A stretch of DNA of 64,000 bases from Diphasiastrum complanatum (lineage: Eukaryota; Streptophyta; Lycopodiopsida; Lycopodiales; Lycopodiaceae), in assembly GCA_029204225.1 (NCBI GenBank), contig CM055110.1, positions 45,966,267 through 46,030,266 of the forward strand. Direction: 5' to 3'. A program made the translations under genes and the position numbers. Shown here piece by piece: positions 36,201-46,600 of the stretch; position 1 is the first letter of the stretch, and each line of letters starts with the position of its first letter. The notes beneath the pieces were generated by a model. That model did no database searches, was not told the origin of the DNA, and saw nothing but the letters and a program-made list of their open reading frames with translations.

Positions 36201-39200
36201 TCAACACCTTGAACTTTGCTTCCATCATGCACTTTCACAAGCTTTGTGAAGACCTCTTTGTGATAAGTCATATGACGTGTGGCACCGCTATCAACCACCC
36301 ATTCAAAAGATGAAAAAACAGCAACTTGTAAAGCTGAAGATGAGTTCTTTTTGGCTGAAAAACGAGCAAAAGGTGAAGTGGTAGAAATCCCATCGAGGAG
36401 AGATGAGATTATTAGTGACAAAAGCATAATCATTATTGAAAAGATCATCCTTTTCTTCAAATTGTTGTTCCAAAGTAATGATTGTTGTACTTATATCGTT
36501 ACCTCCTTCTTCTTGGAGCCTTGTCCTTGATCTTGAGCTTCCTTAGATTTTTTATCACCTTTGGAAGTGTTGGAAGAACGCTGTCTCCCAAGCACTTTTG
36601 AAAGTCTTGCAAGATCTAATATGTGGAAGGATAGATCTCTTCACCGATAATGCAACGACAGAATGTGCTTGTGCATCTCGTCGATCCCACTTCTTTTGCT
36701 CATCAGAAGACACAACAGTTGATCATGAAGTAGTTGCTCTAGTTGGAGTAGTAGGTGCCAAGGTAGGCGGCCTCTCTTCGTCACCGTTAACTACTTCCCA
36801 TAAACCTTTTGCAATAAGAAAGCTCTTAATCATGTAGCACCACAAAGAATAGTTTGTGCCATCCAGCCTATCTTCATTAAATAAAGAACCGATTGACTCC
36901 GATTCTTTAGCCATAACAGAAAAACCAGCTTGTAGTAGATAGGAAAAAGATTTTCCAGGACAAAATCTACTCAATGGGTAGCAACCATAAAGCTGAAAAT
37001 ATGATGGAATACTCCACATGATTGCAATACTCCACATGCAATTTGCTCAAAGAATAATGAAATAAGTGGTTGATTTCTGCACAAAAAACAGAATGCAGAG
37101 GACAAGGAGTAGAGGCAGGATGGGAAGCAGTTAGAAGAGGTCAGCGATACAAATCAAAAATAAGACAATGGCAGTAGAGGCAATGTATGAAGTGATGATG
37201 TAACTAAAGTAAGTGGCGCATGTGAAGATGTTGTTTTGGCCCTTGCTTGTGCACTCCAGGAGCAAGAGGCTGAAGGTTCTGAGATCGCTAGACAGCCTAT
37301 GGCTGTCCAGTCCCTGCCTCTATCCGCTTTCTCAACATACAGGGACTGTTCAGACACTTCAAAAAAAATTAGTAGAATTTGAAACAGCCAAAAGGGCAAG
37401 CGGAATCAACAAAAATAGGGTTGGAAAAGAGACTTCGAAGGGACTATTGCAAAACTCCAACACAAATTGGCAGAACTTGAGGCCAAGGGTAACCATTTAC
37501 CGTAACAGACGAATGTAATAGGCATGGAGAAAATTAAAGAAATGGAAGAAAACATCACTCAAAAGCTGGAGGAGACAAAGACATAAGCCTCTCTCTCTTC
37601 AAGGATAACAACCAAGGAAGGCACACCTACTTTTAATAGTGTTATTTCAGCCACCATATCTGAAGAGAAAATGAGGAAATATAGATCCATGAATATTAGA
37701 GTTCGAGGGATTGACAATGTCATGGCCTTAACGGGGTTTGGACCGTTAGGACATTGGGGCTGGACCTAACCCGAATAATAGTCGAATGGGACCATGGGGT
37801 GTCGGATAACCACTTGCATGCGGTAATAGCATGTGTGTTGCATTCCTGCTTAGGTTGAGTGTACATGCGCTATGCTTTTGCATGGGTCTTAGCTATTATG
37901 AGATAGGGGTTCCTACATGCAGTAGACATGCATGAGAAATTGGCATGATTTGATAGACAGCTTCCATATGGATTCCATGCATGGGTATGGGGTGGTTCTA
38001 CACTCTATATATACCCTCACCAGTGTCTATGTGAATCATTGAGAGTCTTGCGGCCATTATGCTATCAGACTGGTCAGACTGGGAAGCGCTTCTACCGATC
38101 GGTTTTGCCTATCTCCCTGTTGCTCGGGGGCTGGGTCTGTATTCATCCAGGTTGTGAAGTGTTGTAAACCTGACCGTGAAGTGTTGTCTTCAAGCAAGCC
38201 GGGTGGAATCAGCAAGTTACCAACCGGGGAGTGTCTCATCGATCATCATCCAGGTAGGTGGTTTAGCCGTGTGATTGGGTGAATCGACTTGCTTAAGCTT
38301 GATTGGGATTGCTCATTTCCTGGTAACGGCAGAATTGTATTGCATGCTTGGGGTATGGTGTTTGTTCCCCAGTTTATTGGATGGTTCTGCTTGCATGGCA
38401 TGTGGTTGTGGGTTGCCACAGTTTGGTTGTTATGGCCTGTGGTTTTACCGTTAGGTTAATTGTTGTGTTGCTAGTTATGCATGCAAAAGTTCTCCCTGTT
38501 TTTCGGCTTGTTAATTTCCTGTTGAATGGGGAATAGATTCAGGCTGGTTGAAGGTCGGAATAGATTTCCATTCTGGAAAGAACTTGCTGTATGCAGTCAT
38601 CTCAAGGTTAAAAGCTATAGGAATTGAAAACAGAAATAAAATGAACTCATTTCAGAAGGTTGGATGCAAAACTGTAGCCTAGAGTTAACCTGAATGTGCA
38701 AGAATGACTGGAATGTGGTTCTTGATGTTTGGCATCTGAAGTGTGTGGTGACTCATATATCTGATGGAAGGTTCAGGGAGCGCTTGTGATGCTGCTGGTG
38801 GTGGTTTTAGGCGAATTTTTGCGCCCTTCTTTCCCTTCCCTGCTCACTGTTAATGCGCCCTCCTCCTGCTTGATGTCCATTTGCTTCCGGTGCAACCAAA
38901 AACATAGTTGCAAGTTCATTTACTGCTATAGTGGAAGCTTCAGACTCGTGAAACTTAACTTTGCAAATAGCTAAATCCCACTACTTTTTCAGCAAATATG
39001 AGCATTGAATAAAAGGATGTGTGATTGATCAGATATTGAAGTCCATGTTTTAGCCTTGGTGTATAGACAAGCAGCCTTTATATGTCTGAAATTGAACATA
39101 TTTTATACTTGATCATGCATTGCAATCGTAAGTGTTATACTTCACAACTCTTTAAGCTTGCCCATTGAATCACACAGCCCCTTTGTAAGAGTGAAAAATT

Positions 39201-41266
39201 GAAGCCTTTTGACATCTGATCAGTATATTTGATGCTTTTAAACAAGATGATGGTTCCTAACATGGAGGCTCAGCTTTTGGCAGATCATGTTCAAGTTTCT
39301 CTACTAACCATAGTGGTTACAACTATGGTTGGACTTGCAACTATAAATTCGAAAATCCTAGGACAGATTTGAATAGGTCGAATAGGCCGATTCGACTGAT
39401 TCCGAATGGGAAGGAAACTTTAGGTGCGCCTCCTAGAAGTTTTGCATACTCTTCCTGGTGCTTTCCCTGACCTCCTTTAGATCTTTACCCTGTTGATTCC
39501 GGCTGCCATCACTTGTAAGGTGTGGCGCGCACACTCGCTGGAAACAGAGGAGGGGTTGCTTCAGCCAGCCAGCGAGGGATGGCTCAGGCCATGGGTTGAG
39601 GGTGAGAATGGGGGGGTATGTTAAGTTTTTTTGAAGTTTAAATTTCTGGGGAGAGGATTGGTTAAACCCCTGGCTTCAAAAGAAAAATTCCGTGAGGGTT
39701 GGGTTTTGGAAGGAAATTTTGATAGTTTTACTCTTGAGGACAAGAGGGTCTACAACGGCATCTGGATGTGCTACACTCATTATGTACACAATGGGGTTTC
39801 TTGGTGAACGTGGCCAAGACCAAGGTTATGGTGTTCAACACCTCTAGATCTTTCATGATACACCAGGAGCAGCCATTCACTTGAGGTAGTTGACTCTTAA
39901 AAATATTTGGGGATTGTATTCTTTGGTCCCACTTTTAGTATGAGACTTGCAACTGTTTCCCGGCTACATAAGGGATATGCCTCATTGGTGGATCTAGAGA
40001 GACTGTGCTTCAACTCACACATCATAGTTGCGACCAGTAAGTGTCGACTTTATGGTCATCCCTACGTGGCAGAGACATGCAGCACTAGCCTGACAGCTAC
40101 AAAGTGGACACGCATCTCACAACTCTAGATCCATATGCTTTCCTGGATGATACTTGCTATCCCTTCTGTACCACATCAGATCATACTAGCGGAGTTCATT
40201 GTGCGGACAAGGCGGCTTTGTCATCCAATCTAGCACTTACATTCAGGAGGACACTCCTTTTCATGATATTCCTAGGCTCATCGTCTCCTTTCTACAGTGG
40301 GTATTCAGATCACTGACCTACCTGCTGGCACTCATCAATATATCGGGGGCCATCTGTACAGACCATATCTTCAGAGCACTTGGCAGGGTCCACTGGGGAC
40401 CAAGAGCGAGTTCTATCGCACACATTTTCTATCTTGAGATCCAAGTGGATGCCCCATAGTGCCTAGATACTTGTTGGAGAGTATTGCACACAAATTGCGG
40501 ATAGTGATAGATCAGTTTCAGGGTTTCTTCACATCAGCGAGCCATTGAGACTGTTCGATACAGTGGCACCTCGAGGGAGGGCCGGATCTGTAGTATGTGT
40601 GATACACGAGATAGAGGATGAGTCACACTTCATCTTCAAATGCCGAGCATATTATCAGATATGAGGGAGATATTACTGCCTATTCAAAGAGCATCCAGTT
40701 TCACTCTCCACCCTGATCTCATATGATGACCCCAGATGTGTCGCACTGATCATTCGGGAGATGTCAAACCTGCAGATGGAGAGATAGGATATAGACATAC
40801 CCCCCCCTGGTATAGCTGAGCATCATTGAGCGCCTATCCCGCTGGAGACAGAGACAGGAGGCAGACTTGAGCAGTGACTTTGATGGAGTGGCCAAGATTC
40901 CAGACACTTCTAGCCACAAACGACAGAGACATTGTCGACGCACAGAGAGACAGCCAGCCCCAGGGCCACAATCCACAGCTCCATGGCAGCAAAGACAATT
41001 ACTGACAGCCCACTCAGAGACAAAGGCCCGCGTGACACTCAGAGATGGCTTTACAGCATCAAATACATCATTTCTTCCAGGCTGATGGACATTGACTGTA
41101 CTAGGCTGATGGACATTGAATGTGCCAGCCATATCATTAGATGTAGTCATTTTTATAGTTATTGTTCTTTTTAGATAGACTGATCTTATAAGCTCCTATA
41201 TAAACACACTTGACATGTATCTTTTCTTAGTCCTATGTACCTTAGGGTACTTAAGGACATTAATAA

Positions 41267-41303
<37 letters not shown>

Positions 41304-43107
41304 CAGCAGGAGCAGTGCCCAGCTCCTTTTTTTCTCCTACAAAGCAGTAGCGGTGCTGCCCCTATTTGCCTTTTCTTTTTTTCTCTTTTTGGACAGTGCT
41401 GCTGCCTCCCAAGCAGCACTTCTGCTTCCCCTTTATTAATATTTGGTTCGTTTTCCCTCTGCATCACAAACAGCACTACTGCTTCTCCTTTTTTATTTTT
41501 TTCTAATTTCCGTTCTTATCTTGTTTTGCTCCTATAGTGCAAACCCTTTAGTTTGCGACTGATAGCGACTGTTTAGCATAAGTTTCGTTTACCTGATTTA
41601 GCTAAAAAACATCATGGCTAAATCAGCGGCAGAAGAAGGGGAAATATGCTCTCCTACTTCAAGCCCGATGTACTACAAGCTTCAAGAACTCCTAAAGACA
41701 ATACCTGCTCAATCGATATAAAATCCGTAGAAAAATGCCCTCGCTGAGGAATTCGCCTGTGGCTGTTTTAGTTCATTTCTGCAGAGCTCCTAAAGACAAC
41801 ACCTGCTCAATCGATATAAAATCCGTAGAAAAATGCCCTCGCTGAGGAATTCACAATGGTTCAAAAGGAGCTCACCGAACTTTGTTCAAAGAATGAGGAA
41901 TTACAGCAAAAAACTGCCAAGGGAAGATAGAAAGGCACCCATAATTCTAGAGTGATCGTTGGTGAATGTCATGAAACATTGTGCACCCTTTACACAGTTT
42001 AATTTGCGCCAGACAAGTGAGAATATACCAACTCCAATGTATATACAGTCCTATAAGCACAATGTTCAGGAAATCATTACGTATGATGATGTTTTCCAAG
42101 CACGCACACTTCACTTAGGGTTGACTAATTTAGCACAGGCAAGCACACAACCGTAGTATTTATTTTCAAGACCTAAAATCGTTGATAATTTGACTGTTCA
42201 AATCTCTTACGCCATCATTTTCTTCAGGCTCCATAACAAATCTTAGTACATGTTCCATCTATGATGTAGCTGCTAGCATGCAGTCTACACAGATTTCCCT
42301 CCTTGACATCTTTAGCCACCACCCTGGCAATATACATGTATGTCTCTGAAAAATAATTCATAGTGATTACAATTCTAAAGACTAAAATACACCTCGAAGA
42401 CATTCTGTCAGGAATGCAATTACCTTGTTATCTGAAATACTTAACGCATCTCACTTTATAAGATGCAGTTTTTACTTATCATTCAAAATCTCATTTGTTG
42501 TTAAATCCCTGGTATTTGTAACAAGAATGACTTTCAAGATCTTGTGAAGAAGTCAAACATTAAAAAAATAGAAACCAGGAAATGTAGAAGTTAGCATTAA
42601 ATCCGCCCACAAACATCAAAATAACGCCCTAAAGCGGCAAAAATTAACTTACTATTACACCATTCAGCTGCTTTGTAAAAGCCAACAAATGGAGCGTGAC
42701 CAAAGATGAGTAGGACGAATTATAACAAGGGGAAAAGAAATTGATTTGTCTTGTTTTGTTAGCAATTTCCAAAGCCCACGCAATCTCAACCTAATAAAAA
42801 AACTACGGAAAAGCCCGCCAAATGTGTGAAAAGAAATGGCAGCACAATGAAAGTCAAAATGAAAGCAAAATGGCTAAGAGCGTATGAACCTTAGGCATTG
42901 GAAAGGCACAAAAGGCTCCTAAAGCTTACCACATATTTTGATAGGCGCCTCGAGCTCGAGAAGATTGGGCTGAGTCAGGAAAATGTCCTTGGATGCGAGA
43001 CACAGCTGCTTCACCTCCGCTTCTAAGAGCTGAACTTGCTTGCCTGGCTTGCTATTACGCACCTCTAACAAGCGAGAGATAATATCATCAACCGCGGCTG
43101 CGTCCAT
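27404..43107 (-). CDS. TOPP: Serine/threonine protein phosphatase PP1 catalytic subunit (plant TOPP family), three exons
   Basis: PP1 removes phosphate from Ser/Thr in many proteins, using two metal ions, as a catalytic subunit bound to regulatory partners in nucleus and cytosol. Exons 42930-43107, 27762-28321 and 27404-27634 join in frame to 322 residues, the usual TOPP length. The metallophosphatase signatures are intact: GDIHGQ (60-65), GDYVDRG (88-94) and GNHE (120-123), then [19 protein letters not shown] and [11 protein letters not shown]. All splice sites are GT-AG. The ATG (43107-43105) sits in ACAAATGG, a good plant context, and [18 protein letters not shown] matches the family start. 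The only oddity seen is FGCNSV after RGVSYT, where Ala-Asp is usual in my recollection of the family. The gene appears intact despite the transposon-filled first intron. Confidence 0.96.
27762..28321 (-). CDS. TOPP: PP1 exon 2
   Basis: 560 nt after the acceptor TTAATTGCAG complete Gly60 and encode [10 protein letters not shown] through LDLICRAHQ. The donor is CATCAG|GTAGATC. This exon holds the metal ligands of GDIHGQ, GDYVDRG and GNHE, and HGGLSP. Confidence 0.97.
28322..30009. other. Intron stretch without recognised elements
   Basis: AT-rich intronic sequence next to exon 2; no ORF, LTR or repeat was recognised. Confidence 0.5.
30010..30300 (+). repeat. Ty3/gypsy 5' LTR, distal part
   Basis: The sequence up to the CT tract aligns by eye with 41140-41300: promoter-like GTTATATAC against CCTATATAAACAC, then ACACTTG, then TTAGGGTA before (CT)n. 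Both precede a gag start of the same kind, so this is taken as the 5' LTR of the element at 30720-32672. The LTR start is not defined. Confidence 0.5.
30221..30264 (+). repeat. (CT)n microsatellite
   Basis: 44 bp of uninterrupted CT repeats lie at the same place in the LTR as the shorter tract at 41271-41300. Confidence 0.95.
30365..30711. mobile_element. hAT-like MITE with 8-bp target duplication
   Basis: 347 bp start CAATGTTTCAT and end ATGAAACATTG (11-bp perfect terminal inverted repeat). They are flanked directly by GGGAGAGC at 30357-30364 and 30712-30719. An 8-bp duplication and CAATG termini (fitting YARNG) are typical of hAT transposons. Subterminal motifs GTTTGAAACGC and CGTTTCAAAC are also inverted. 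There is no coding capacity. It sits in the gypsy leader just before gag. Confidence 0.85.
30720..32672 (+). pseudogene. Ty3/gypsy gag and protease
   Basis: Gag starts in a proline-rich leader. It continues in shifted frames at 31074 ([20 protein letters not shown]) and 31420 ([20 protein letters not shown]), followed by basic [15 protein letters not shown]. The zinc knuckle [13 protein letters not shown] lies at about 31854 and is broken by a frameshift before its last Cys. The protease follows in the next frame: [16 protein letters not shown] at about 32060-32107, with DD where DS is usual. RT and later domains are absent; a minus-strand copia LTR begins beyond about 32700. Confidence 0.85.
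32700..32971 (-). repeat. Copia 3' LTR
   Basis: On the minus strand the purine tract AAGGAGTT is followed by TGTTGGAATGTAAG. The LTR shares CCATAGGTTACTTTGACCC with the LTR ending at 26782. The lower end is not defined. Confidence 0.5.
33455..33776 (-). pseudogene. Copia integrase C-terminal part
   Basis: Reads [10 protein letters not shown] directly after the chromovirus insertion, then a stop, [47 protein letters not shown] and VSRDVHFDE. These are standard copia integrase tail motifs. Confidence 0.85.
33777..34008 (+). repeat. Chromovirus left LTR, truncated
   Basis: Begins AGTTATGGATTTGGCCCATT and matches 34929 onward up to TTTTAGGGCT, then diverges. The distal part of the LTR, including the primer site, is gone. 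Confidence 0.82.
34283..34882 (+). pseudogene. Chromovirus integrase tail with chromodomain
   Basis: A plus-strand frame of 199 codons ends with [20 protein letters not shown] and SLADQD, the chromodomain at the C-terminus of chromovirus integrase that is thought to steer insertion to marked chromatin. Upstream the frame repeats a Leu/Trp-rich motif ([29 protein letters not shown]) that I do not recognise. The integrase core is absent. Confidence 0.72.
34929..35342 (+). repeat. Chromovirus right LTR
   Basis: Begins AGTTGTGGACTTGG after the purine tract CGGGGAG. It contains a GGCTATAAGTAGG TATA box near 35178 and two ATCTCTCTCTTT tracts. Confidence 0.8.
35343..36460 (-). pseudogene. Copia protease, GAG-pre-integrase and integrase core
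   Basis: The protease reads [18 protein letters not shown] (about 36250-36300). GAG-pre-integrase reads [17 protein letters not shown] with CERC (about 35800-35900). The integrase core reads [24 protein letters not shown] and [14 protein letters not shown]. Frames break near 35790 and at 36128. The core stops at MLKAKEL, exactly where the chromovirus derivative entered. Confidence 0.88.
36723..36914 (-). pseudogene. Copia gag N-terminus
   Basis: From the internal Met at 36914: [19 protein letters not shown], then [20 protein letters not shown], the copia gag start. Related to MLDGTNYFFMEL at 25313. Confidence 0.75.
37213..37716 (+). pseudogene. Possible LINE ORF1 remnant
   Basis: Coiled-coil-like reading frames ([33 protein letters not shown]) are followed by [18 protein letters not shown], resembling the start of the ORF1 RNA-binding domain of LINEs. 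It has frameshifts and a stop. The LINE RT fragment at 39715 could belong to it, but about 2 kb of other sequence intervenes. Confidence 0.45.
37718..39714. other. Unassigned sequence, LTR-like at its start
   Basis: It starts TGTCATGGCCTTAACGGGG, directly after the ORF1-like frame ends, and has TATATATA at 38006-38013, both LTR-like. No end, target duplication or coding frame was found. From about 38300 to 39700 nothing is recognised. Confidence 0.3.
39715..41080 (+). pseudogene. LINE reverse transcriptase 3' part
   Basis: Frames include LLLRT, then [20 protein letters not shown] and [17 protein letters not shown] (RT palm/thumb of plant LINEs). A shifted frame, [20 protein letters not shown], follows. 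The C-terminal region reads [15 protein letters not shown] at about 40605-40650, the usual LINE zinc-knuckle-like end. The RT active site itself is missing because the fragment begins downstream of it. At least five frame breaks occur. Confidence 0.72.
41082..41580 (+). repeat. Second Ty3/gypsy 5' LTR
   Basis: Contains TATATAAACAC (41202-41212), TTAGGGTAC and a CT tract (41271-41300), in the same arrangement as 30010-30264. A gag start follows at 41614. A short tandem GGCTGATGGACATTGA (about 41081 and 41104) marks the presumed beginning. Ends are approximate. Confidence 0.5.
41271..41300 (+). repeat. (CT)n microsatellite
   Basis: 30 bp of CT repeats in the LTR, at the position of the 44-bp tract in the related LTR at 30221. 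Confidence 0.95.
41614..41930 (+). pseudogene. Gypsy gag N-terminal relic
   Basis: ATG at 41614 reads [20 protein letters not shown], with coiled-coil-like [17 protein letters not shown] further on. A 66-bp duplication with intervening stops breaks it. Nothing of gag beyond this point is seen. Confidence 0.55.
41689..41852 (+). repeat. 66-bp direct repeat, 98-bp period
   Basis: CTCCTAAAGACAAT... to ...GAGGAATTC at 41689-41754 recurs at 41787-41852 with, by eye, only one difference. A 32-bp spacer separates the copies. Confidence 0.92.
41931..42929. other. Intron sequence next to exon 1
   Basis: AT-rich, with no element or ORF recognised. Confidence 0.5.
42930..43107 (-). CDS. TOPP: PP1 exon 1
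   Basis: 178 nt encode residues 1-59 and the first base of Gly60 ([10 protein letters not shown] to APIKIC). The donor is TGTG|GTAAGC. The next exon is 14.6 kb away on the minus strand; the split Gly codon (G|GA) and the PP1 continuation DIHGQ confirm the link. Confidence 0.95.
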
Positions 43108-43600
43108 TTGTCCACTAGCTTCAGTTTGAACAAGATTAAAATCGGATGAAACAAATCCGGACCTAGATTCACTTACCCTACCTCCAGCTTTGAGTCTGTA
43201 ATTGCTAACTACGGCTGCCGCACAAATGCAATGCTAATAAGTGAGACAACAAATGATGTCCATTTTTTTCAGAGAGCGGATTGATTCGACAAACTGATGT
43301 GAAAAAAACACCAGTGACAAGCACATGTTTCTGAAAGGCAGCCAAATATGTCCGATCCTTGTTTTCTGCTGTAGCAAATGAGAGACAGATTACTCAACCA
43401 CCATGCTGGTAGCCTGAAAAATCTGAGGCAAGATCGCAAAGCTCTCTCTGCTTTGCATCTGAGCTCCCTTTCTCTTCATCGCTATCTCTCTCGCTCGCTC
43501 GCTCGCTTCTCTTTTGTGTCAGAGATAGACAGAGGCTGATTCCCTTTGACCTAGCCAGGCTTTCACTCTGCAAGCTGAAAGACCTTCACTAGTGGAATTG
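43108..43600 (-). promoter_or_regulatory. PP1 5' UTR and presumed promoter
   Basis: The stretch upstream of the PP1 ATG carries GA/GAGC-rich repeats on the minus strand (43483-43520, (GCTC)n on plus), common in plant 5' UTRs. No TATA box or start site can be fixed. A 5' UTR intron is possible. Confidence 0.4.
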
Positions 43601-45799
43601 CCTTTCAAAGAAAGACTATTTTTTCAACCAAGTATCCATCCCCAAAATTTGTGCTTAGAGTGAAGACACTCAAAGCCACATGCCCAAGTGCTCTTTGGTT
43701 ATGGCTAGCCACATGGTAAGTGGCATGGCGGAAGGCGCTCCGATTGTCGCAGGGCTGTATCATCTTAAAAATCCCCTTTCGACATCAAGCATTTTTGGAA
43801 TTTGTAGACTTTTAGCTCTGTCCTGATAGGGGTAAGTAGAGAGGAATGTATTTTTCAATTGGATTGAGGGTCATCCAAAGATGCTCACTTGTCCATTTTT
43901 TCTCCAACCATAATCATCACAAATGAAGAAATATTTAAATATGCACACATTATTGCAATGAGCGTGGGCCCTTGTCTGCCTCGTTAGTCTCGGTAGAGGA
44001 ATACACTCTCCCAAAGCAAGTTTTTTTTTAAGATGCTCTCAATGATTATGTGTCTTTTTTAGGTGAATTTTAGTTAAAAATTGTGTTTTGTTTTTAATTT
44101 TTCTATATTGGAAAAAAGAAAATCATTTTTCAACTTGCACAACAAACCTCATTGCAATCTTCAAGAATCAACGTATTCCTGAACAAAACTGAGGCTACAT
44201 GCAAGGTCCCCCCCCTCATCCAACGAGTGAGGGCCCTTCGTCATGATGAGATACATCAAGCTTTCTCAGTCATTGGATGAGGCTAGGGGCCTACTTACAC
44301 CCTCGATCACATTGAGGGATATGACGATCGTATCTTTAGGATCACCTTTGTTTAAATTTATTGCTTTCAAAATCCTACAGCTAATAATACTTAAATGGAA
44401 TTCTTCAAATACTATATTATTGTCCTCTTATCATTTGTGAGATAGGACTTACTTTTCTATTAATTAAGGTTGAAAGTTCAAGAGACAATGTATGCTAGAA
44501 TTTTCCACTACTTTTTGTTCAAAAAAGAATCAAGAGGAAGTCAAACAACATTAATGCTATATATCTAATTTGAATTTCATGATGTGACAAAATTTTCTAT
44601 GTAATTCTTCTTGTTGGCCTCTGCCAACCTACAAAAGACAAGGCTCTACAGATTTCAAATGGATAGAAATTGTAACCCTCTATGTGCATGTAGAATTTGA
44701 GCTATGGTATAGGAAATTTGACCACAAGTATGGGAACTCCTGCTTTATGAAATGATTTCTACTCTTTTTACTGGGACAATTCAAAGTTTAGCATGCTGCT
44801 GACAAGCCTATGTGCTAAGAATTGAAATTTGCTTCTTCCTATAACCTGTAGGTAAGCATGGTTAATAATTAAAATTGTCTAGAATAATTGAGTTCACTCA
44901 TACATAGAGGACAGCCTTAGAATACTTCCTTACAATCAAAACTTACAGCCTATGCTAGGTGGTTGTGAACTGTTGTTGTTAAACATGTAGGTAGCAATGG
45001 GCAAAAACATTGGAACCAAATTTCGAACCCTATTGTGCTATTAGAAAATATAAAGTGAAAGCTGCAAAATATGATTTCTTCTTTGCCTAAATCTATTTTC
45101 TAGAATTGATTCTAAGTGCGAACCTTTAGTGTCATCTTCTATGACTTTTGCACAAAATGTATAAGGAAACATCGATAGCACAAAACTTTTGTAAGGGAGT
45201 TTGTAAAGGATTTACGGGCTTAGCATTTCCCATATTTTTATTTTATGTTGAATGTTTTGAGAGTCATGTCAACAAATTCTCGACTTGTTGTATTAAAATT
45301 TACAAGCAAATTGAGAGAAGTTTAAGGTACAACTTTTTATTTAATTTTATTTTGTAAGAGATCATATGTTGTAAGGTTCTACTAATTGATTATCATGTAA
45401 TGTTTCACAATTTGAAGTATTTTCATTAATTTTATTGTTGCTCTTTGTATCATGCAACCACCTTTTGAAATATACATATTTGCATTTTACATGGTAGACA
45501 TGACATGATATTCTTGATGGCAACTAAAATTTTACATAACATTGAATGATCTTATGTTTACATTTACTACTTCAAATTGTGATATCCTAAATTTTGACAT
45601 ATTTTGAGTACAACAACAAGTCTAAATTACCATTCATGTCTTAATATTACATGCGTACATGCTAAATCCGAACATGAAAATCAACTAGTTCTCTTTTGTG
45701 CTTGCCTGATAACATAGTTGCTTACAACTCAAAACTTGAAATTTACATTATCAAGATATTGTAAGTAAGATGGAAAGACATATCTTACAACTTTTTCAT
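43601..45799. other. No gene recognised
   Basis: AT-rich intergenic DNA upstream of PP1 with only short unrelated open frames. Confidence 0.55.
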
Positions 45800-46168
45800 A
45801 CTTCGAGTTATTGTTTCCACACCAAGCTTCATCCTAAAGTGAATGTAATCACCAAGCGTAAAGTAGTCCACTTTACTATAGGAGCAAATGTTTTTTCATA
45901 ATAAGATACTTTTGCTTTGCTCGTAGCCTTTCACCACCAACTATACCTTGTATTTCGCAATCGATCCATCGACATGAAACTTAGTTCTATACACCCATTT
46001 ATTACTAATGGGTTTCTTGCCAAGTGAAAGATCAACCAAATCCCATGTACCATGTCTTTGGATTGAGTCCATCTCATCCTTCATAGCCCCTTGCCACTCT
46101 TTAACATCCTTTGCTTCCTCAAAGGTCGTTGGGTCTTGTTCACAGATTCCCACTGAATTTGTGAGCAC
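45800..46168 (-). pseudogene. Copia RT N-terminal fragment
   Basis: Reads DPTTFEEAKDVKEWQGAMKD, WDLVDLSLGKKPISNKWVY, then (shifted) YYEKTFAPIVKWTTLRLV. These are the first blocks of copia RT. It is truncated before YVDD. Together with the integrase at 51757-52657 it forms one element split by the gypsy insertion. Confidence 0.85.
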
Positions 46169-46600
46169 GGTTTCCTCTTCTTTTCTCTTCTTCGTTTGTT
46201 CTTATGTTAGTTACAGTTCTTACGGTTTGATCTTCTTATTAGAACAGTTTCCAAACAGAAGCGTTTCTCATATCACAGCGTGTATTCCCAGCCTGTCAGT
46301 GGGAGACATGGATTCGTTACTCAGCTACATGCATAAACAAGCCATGCAACCAGTCCTAGCCCAAATAGATCAGTGTTCTGAATCAAGGAGTAATTCTACA
46401 TACTATCTACTAAATCAGGAAACAAACAAGAACAAGATTAAGCTACCCAACCAAGAAAACTAGATTCCTAATAGCACTCTAACAGTCCAAGAATCAAGAA
46501 ACACCCATTTCTTGATGCTTAGAATGCCCAAGAACAATCAAGACTGGAATGTAAGAAATATGCAAGATCTACACCACAATTCCAACCTATTTAGTTTACT

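Larger units (their letters stand above)
32972..37040 (-). mobile_element. Ty1/copia retrotransposon in PP1 intron 1, interrupted
   Basis: The minus strand carries gag N-terminus, protease, GAG-pre-integrase, integrase, then, beyond a 1.57-kb insertion, the integrase C-terminus. RT and RNase H are missing: sequence below 33455 goes to linker and LTR. No 5' LTR or primer-binding site was found near 37040. Confidence 0.82.
28322..42929 (-). other. TOPP: PP1 intron 1, 14,608 bp, filled with transposons
   Basis: The intron is bounded by GTAAGC and TTGCAG. It contains, from low to high coordinate, gypsy LTR-gag-protease with an hAT-like MITE, a minus-strand copia split by a chromovirus derivative, LINE fragments and a second gypsy LTR-gag start. 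Inserts lie in both orientations. Correct splicing across this distance is inferred from the intact coding sequence, not shown. Confidence 0.93.

Noticed and set aside
37713-39070. Complete LTR from TGTCATGG (37718) with a GACAA target duplication
   Set aside because: A second GACAA exists near 39066, but the sequence before it does not end in CA and the flanking frame does not resume.
41186-41476. Minus-strand ORF with an Arg-Glu repeat
   Set aside because: It arises from the CT microsatellite read on the other strand.
28322-42929. PP1 exon 1 and exons 2-3 as separate pseudogenes
   Set aside because: The split codon, matching splice sites and unbroken 322-residue product argue for one gene.
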